A DNA stretch of 64,000 nt, from assembly GCA_949320185.1 (NCBI GenBank), contig CASGHK010000050.1, positions 1-64,000 on the forward strand, read 5' to 3'. Shown in pieces: positions 60,023-64,000 of the stretch. The translations under genes were made by a program, and so were the position numbers. Position 1 is the stretch's first letter, and each line of letters begins with the position of its first letter. The notes beneath the pieces were generated by a model. That model was not told the origin of the DNA. It did not search any database and was given only the letters and a program-made list of their open reading frames with translations. This DNA is from an uncultured Methanomicrobiales archaeon. GTDB taxonomy: Archaea > Halobacteriota > Methanomicrobia > Methanomicrobiales > Methanospirillaceae.

Positions 60023-61919
60023 ATGCCATTTCGGAGATCAGCGAATATCTCCCTGATAATCGTCCTGGTCCTGCTCGTTCTTGCCCCGGCAGCCGCGGCA
60101 GGAGGCGGCGGGGATGCACCCGCGGCCCGAGGAGCGGATCACCCGTCGGCAATGGATGCCAGGGGAACCGGGGAGCCGGCGGCACCACCCGGCGGGCATG
60201 AACCGGTATCCCCCGACATTGAGGCACAGCCCCGTGGCACGATCGAAGCGACGGCATCGCCGACGAGAGCCGCGGGAACGACGACGATCGCGGCCACGAC
60301 GACCCCCCCGAAGCAGGTTGCCGGTCGACAGAACGGCAGCGGTGCAGGGAACCACGAGCAGGCGGGACAGGCCCGGGATACGATCGAAGCGACGGCATCG
60401 CCGACGATGGCCGCGGGAACGACGACGATCGCGGCCACGACGACCCCCCCGAAGCAGGTTGCCGGTCGACAGAACAGCAGCGGTGCAGGGAACCACGAGC
60501 AGGCAGGGCCGGCCCATGGCTCCGTGATTCAACCCGCATCGACGGCCACCCCCCCACGCCACGGCTGCCCAGGGCACACCGGCAGGTGGTAACGGGGGCC
60601 GGGCGATGAACGGCGGGAACGCCGCCCTGCATACCGACAGAAACCCGGTTCCTGGGGCGCCCACGGTCAGTCCGGCTCCGGTACGGACCCTGAAAGATGG
60701 CCCCGTGACGGCGACACCCCCGGATCCCGGCGCAGTTCGGACGACCAGTCCCGGCAACTTCGGGACTGAGCCGACGACGCGTCCGGCGGACGGCCAGGGA
60801 CCGAGCGCGGTAATCGGTGCACCGTCGGCGGCGAGTACCGGGGCACCCATCGCCACGAGGACTCCTGCCCGAGACCTGGACACCGGAACGCACGGCGCAA
60901 CGGACGGTACGGCCGGTGTCCGCCCTGGGGCTGACAATGACCGGCACGGACTCGCGAACACGAGTCCCGCTGTCGGGAAGCGTCCCGATGTCAGGGAGGG
61001 TCAGGAGGATCGTTCGGCCTCGGGGGTCGCCGGAGCAGGTCTCCGAACCGGCCAGACCCGGACCCTCCCGACGCTCACATCGTTCCCGGCAGGCGGGCGT
61101 ACGATTCGATCCGGCGCCGCGACAGAAGCGACCCGGGCCGGCCGGACCGGCGGCTTCGGCCAGCACGCCGGGCACGGCGCGCCCCGACCACAGAACGCGG
61201 GAAAGGAGCGGGGGCCGCCCGATACGCCGGCAGCAGCGCCGGCGCGGACTGGGCTCGAGCCCTTGGAGCGGACCAAGGACGACAGCGGTCGCGGGCGACG
61301 CGGTGTCCCTGCGGTCCCCCATCCGATGGAGGGCGGGGACGCGGCCCCCGATCCGCTCCTGTTCCTGCGGTTTCTGTTCTTCCTCGGGTACCGTCGGCTC
61401 AAACCCTCCACACTCCTCGACAATCCGGTGCGGCGGGGTCTGGCCGCTGCCATCGCTGCCAACCCCGGGCTCGACCTCGCCGGGTGCGTTGCGGCAACCG
61501 GTACCAACCGCGAGACGCTGCGATACCATCTGGCCCTGCTCGTCTACGGCGGCAGGATCGTGGAGGAGACACGGAACGGTTCGGTCCGGTACTTCCCCCG
61601 CGACCCGGCACTGTCACCAATTCACCGCGCTGTGATCCACCATGACCGGAACCCGAGCCTCGCACCGGTGCTCCGTCACATTCACGACCACCCCGGCATC
61701 CCGCGACGGGAGCTCGCCCGGCTTCTGGACGTCGCGGGGCCGACGGTCACCCGGCAGGTGCAGCGGCTCGTCGACGAGGGACTGGTCGAAAACCGGGGTA
61801 GCGGCCGTACGCAGGGCTACTGGCTGACACCGGCGTGTGCCGACGCCGTCGCTTCGATAAATATGGCACACGCAGAGCGGAACGGGGAGGGGCGGGTGAC
61901 CGGCGTGGTGACCGCCTGA
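60023..61919 (+). CDS. membrane-linked two-winged-helix regulator with secreted repeat region; frame broken at a C7 tract
   Basis: The first frame (60023-60592) has a signal peptide or signal anchor (LIIVLVLLVLAPAAAAGG) and a Thr/Ala/Pro-rich outer region with two 47-residue repeats. It shifts at the C7 tract 60549-60555 and ends at 60592. The second frame continues the same composition and leads, at ORF residue about 250, into LLFLRFLFFLGYRRLKPS, then two winged-helix domains: NPVRRGLAAAIAANPGLDLA with TNRETLRYHLALLVYGGRIV, and IPRRELARLLDVAGPTVTRQ. With six C the whole is one frame of about 631 residues. It fits one-component archaeal membrane regulators. Whether the break is a real switch or an error is open. 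Confidence 0.65.
60239..60508 (+). repeat. two tandem 141-bp repeats, each with a C7 tract
   Basis: The repeat period is 141 bp (47 codons); copies begin about 60239 and 60380 and are almost identical, differing at a few bases. The encoded unit begins with TIEATASPT and includes AGTTTIAATTTPPKQVAGRQ. Each copy has a seven-C run (60303-60309 and 60444-60450) in the codons for TTPPK. Confidence 0.85.
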
Positions 61920-61971
61920 GCGGCGTCACCATGACCGCAGACCCGTCGTGAGAAGAAGAGGAAGAGGGAGT

Positions 61972-62382
61972 TCAGACCGTCGCGCCGCGTCGGTGCCGCC
62001 CCTGCTGGGGAGACTGTGGACCGGCGTCGGTGGTGACCACCCGGTCCCGGGCTCTGACCTGGCTTTGTAGCCGGTCCCGGACCTGGTCGCCGCAACAGAC
62101 CTGGCCCGCCTGGTTGGTGCAGGTGCGGAGCTGAGTCCGGTTCTGATCGCAGGTCCTGTTCATGAGGCAGGCGCCGTCGCAGACACCGTCCCCGGCGCCC
62201 GCGGACTGGTTCGCCCGGAGCGCGGTCGCGTTGCCGGCCCAGTCGGGCGCGCCATGCTTCTGTCCCAGCGGGGATACCTTCTGACCGGAGCCGTGCTGAA
62301 AGCCGGCGGCAAGGGCAGCACCCGGGACAAGCACGAGCGCGACCAGTGCGACGGCCGCGATGAGTGTATATCGTCGTTGCAT
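61972..62382 (-). CDS. small secreted Cys-rich protein
   Basis: A 136-residue exported protein with a signal peptide (TLIAAVALVALVLVPGAALA). The mature part contains a cysteine-rich core: DGVCDGACLMNRTCDQNRTQ, then RTCTNQAGQVCCGDQ. The even number of Cys suggests disulfide bonds outside the cell. Two N-x-T sequons are inside the core. No family is recognised. ATG 62382 is the natural start. It is convergent with the winged-helix gene and could be part of the same envelope locus. Confidence 0.65.
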   Translation of the reverse strand: MQRRYTLIAAVALVALVLVPGAALAAGFQHGSGQKVSPLGQKHGAPDWAGNATALRANQSAGAGDGVCDGACLMNRTCDQNRTQLRTCTNQAGQVCCGDQVRDRLQSQVRARDRVVTTDAGPQSPQQGRHRRGATV

Positions 62383-62918
62383 GGTAGATCAATCCTGTCC
62401 TGGGGGGCCGGATGGGGCTCCGCCCGTGGACAGAATGAACGTCGACAGCAGCATACAAACCATCTCTGACACCCGGAGCTACCGATGGGGCGGTTCCGGT
62501 GCGCTGACGCAGGGACGGTCCACGGCTCACCGGCAATCGTTCTTTTTCATCCCCAGCGGGAGGGGGCTGCGCTGTGGAGCCGCGAACGTCCTCGCGGATC
62601 CTGCTCGATGGTCGTCTTCGTCCCGACCAGGGGCTGTGTCTTCGTCCTCCCCCCGGGTGCCGCGGTTGTCCCGGGTGGACATGCACGATCACCCGGGCCT
62701 CCCTACTATCGCCCTGATCATCATCCACCTCGCCCACCACGACCGGTTCCTGTAACGGCAGGACCGGCGTCACGCCGTGTACGACAGCACGCGGGGGTGA
62801 TTCCACGGCCTTTTGGTCCTGGCTCGCGACACCGGATCGACGGATCGGGCTGCCCGAGGAGTACAAGATCCGGGCTGCTGGCGCGAGGATTGTGACCCAG
62901 TCACCCCAGTGGAGAACG
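62383..62918. other. 536-bp intergenic region without recognisable gene
   Basis: Open frames on both strands are proline/arginine/histidine-rich and show no domain, ribosome site or signal. It separates the secreted Cys-rich gene from the next exported-protein start. Confidence 0.4.
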
Positions 62919-63266
62919 ATGGACTTCCGGCGACTGCATGGCTTCCTCTGTGTTGCCGTCCTGGTTCTCGTGGCCGGCCCCGTCACAGGAGCGGACATCG
63001 CCGATCGTTCATTCCAGGATCGGTCGGGAAAGGGTGTCGAGCTCTCTCAAAAGGGATGCTTCCCCGATGGGGGCGAGACCGAGGAATCCGCTCTCTTGCT
63101 CGACGCGGACGATGCCCCAGCACGGCAACTGCGGGACCGTGACCGTACGTCGCAGACCACGCAGGCGGCCGGGGCGCGTTCACGCCCCTCACCGCGCCTG
63201 TCGCCGGTCAAGAAGGCATCGCAGCGGGCCAGCGATGGGGGCGGGCGGTTTGCGACTGGTCCAGTA
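62919..63266 (+). CDS. possible secreted protein, 3' end uncertain
   Basis: ATG 62919 has GGAG 4 nt upstream and opens a clear signal peptide (LHGFLCVAVLVLVAGPVTGA). The next about 90 residues are charged and Arg/Ser/Ala-rich. The frame has no stop until 63905, but from 63267 on it is exactly antisense to the well-supported DUF2202 gene. I therefore end the feature there as a marker only. A lost stop or a frameshift is likely, or the gene is decayed. Confidence 0.35.
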
Positions 63267-63878
63267 TCACACCCTTCCAAGGCGATTGTTGAACGCCGCG
63301 AGATGGTTCAGGGATCCCTGCCGGAGGTTGCGATAGACATTCGTGACATCGCCGTGCCTGCTCGATGCGATCGCCCGGTCCAGGTCGGCGATGTCCGTCT
63401 CCTCGACGAGACGTCCCGCCTTGAGGGCGGCGACCCGGGAGAAGGACCCGTTGCGGACCAGCCCGTTGTAGAACACCTGGAGTTCGCGGTCCTCGAACTC
63501 GCCCGGGCCATGCGCGACCACCGGGTCTGGCAGGCCGTACACGTCGAGCAGATGGCCGATGGCATCCATGTGCTGCTGCTCGCTCGGCGCGATGGTGCCG
63601 AAGATCGGCTCGTTCCATCGCTCAAAGAGAACGGCATACACATCCCGGGCGAGTTTCTCCTCCTCGCGCATGTGCGCAAGCCAGTGCCGTTCCTCGTCGG
63701 ACAGGGAGGCAACCTCGCCGGCGGCGCTGCTCGGCGTGGTCGTGATCGCGGTCAGTGTTCCGGCGGTACCCTGCGTTGGCGGAACCGGGGTCGGGGTGCC
63801 CGTTCCCGCCTGCAAGCAGCCGCAGGCCAGGAGCACCAGCGCTGCAAGGCTGATGATCGACAGGCAGCGCATCGTCAT
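63267..63878 (-). CDS. DUF2202 ferritin-like lipoprotein
   Basis: A 203-residue (201 if the second ATG is used) exported protein. The lipobox LLACGC places a lipid anchor at Cys21, followed by a Thr/Pro linker (TPTPVPPTQGTAGT). The DUF2202 domain is helical and ferritin-like: LSDEERHWLAHMREEEKLARD with a Glu ligand pair, ERWNEPIFGTIAPSEQQHMD with E-x-x-H, YNGLVRNGSFSRVAALKAGR, and EETDIADLDRAI, closing with LNHLAAFNNRL. The pattern fits a diiron or metal site, role unknown. Two starts, 63878 and 63872, are possible. Confidence 0.88.
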   Translation of the reverse strand: MTMRCLSIISLAALVLLACGCLQAGTGTPTPVPPTQGTAGTLTAITTTPSSAAGEVASLSDEERHWLAHMREEEKLARDVYAVLFERWNEPIFGTIAPSEQQHMDAIGHLLDVYGLPDPVVAHGPGEFEDRELQVFYNGLVRNGSFSRVAALKAGRLVEETDIADLDRAIASSRHGDVTNVYRNLRQGSLNHLAAFNNRLGRV

Positions 63879-64000
63879 GTGCAGTCCGTTCGTGTCGGTG
63901 GATGAAAAATTCGACCACGCCCCTATCCCGCACCGCCGGGGCCCACCACCATTCGAGAAGGCGGGATACGCGGTTACCTTAGGTGGGCATCCCCCCCGGT

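Noticed and set aside
60239-60508. Repeats as a CRISPR array
   Set aside because: Only two long units without spacers, and they are in frame as 47-residue protein repeats.
61817-62998. Long minus-strand open frame of 393 codons
   Set aside because: Arg/Pro-rich shadow overlapping the winged-helix gene and the secreted Cys-rich gene in another frame; typical of GC-rich DNA.

Overview
The window reads as chromosome of a high-GC methanogenic archaeon, most likely a member of the order Methanomicrobiales. The evidence is a mer gene (F420-dependent methylene-H4MPT reductase) at the left edge, methanogen-type nifB and nrpR, a two-gene SufC/SufB Fe-S system, archaeal RibL FAD synthase, archaeal-type dUTPase, DUF2115 and DUF373 proteins, a giant PAS-rich histidine kinase, and several secreted PKD-domain proteins. 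Promoters are archaeal: TATA-like boxes about 25-35 nt upstream of starts, several apparently leaderless genes, and T-run terminators. I cannot name the genus from sequence alone.

Layout. 1-7.5 kb: mer (minus, cut by the window edge); a conserved hypothetical gene, a HAD phosphatase and a transglutaminase-like lipoprotein; sufC-sufB; pcm, a cyclase-family metal hydrolase and an unknown gene, with overlapping or nearly touching ends. 7.7-14.4 kb: a tight operon of two sugar-1-phosphate nucleotidyltransferases with beta-helix tails, glmS, and three genes matching the WbpD/WbpE/WbpB steps of 2,3-diacetamido-uronic acid synthesis, probably making a sugar nucleotide for N-glycosylation. 14.4-21.2 kb: an alanine dehydrogenase/ornithine cyclodeaminase homologue, a JAMM protein with FAD synthase RibL, then an oxygen-defence and flavin/iron block: three flavoproteins, peroxiredoxin, AhpD-like protein, a 41-residue desulforedoxin, a zinc-ribbon/rubredoxin-like protein, RadC and rubrerythrin. 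21.2-23.5 kb: nifB, a TPR protein, a stand-alone LigD-type 3'-phosphoesterase and Hsp20, all on the minus strand. 23.6-29 kb: OBG-type GTPase, DUF373 membrane protein, coiled-coil protein, tRNA-Arg(TCG), dut and nrpR.

The second half is more accessory. 29-33.7 kb holds decay and mobility: a histidine-kinase pseudogene, a broken hicA with a shortened hicB, about 1 kb with no recognisable gene, and an intact IS5-family element with an 11-bp terminal inverted repeat and a 4-bp target duplication. The element sits between the probable TATA box and the start codon of a 1176-residue REC/PAS/GAF histidine kinase. 37.6-44.1 kb: a secreted S9 peptidase, DUF2115, a lipoprotein and a caspase-like PKD protein with a frame break. 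44.3-48.3 kb: a SWIM zinc-finger gene overlapping a SNF2 helicase gene. 48.5-56.7 kb: a membrane protein, a GNAT enzyme, two paralogous NHL-like/PKD surface proteins with matching promoters, a flavodoxin, and an AT-richer Dam-type DNA methyltransferase. 57-64 kb: a P-type cation ATPase and an envelope locus whose main gene (signal peptide, tandem repeats, two winged helices) is split exactly at a C7 tract. Beside it lie two small secreted-protein genes and a DUF2202 lipoprotein.

The most unusual points are the C7-tract frame break with two more C7 tracts in the same gene, the IS insertion that separates the large kinase from its inferred promoter, the inverted repeat at the hsp20 transcription start, and the shared promoter and C-terminal module of the PKD proteins. 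I saw no CRISPR array and no complete defence system.
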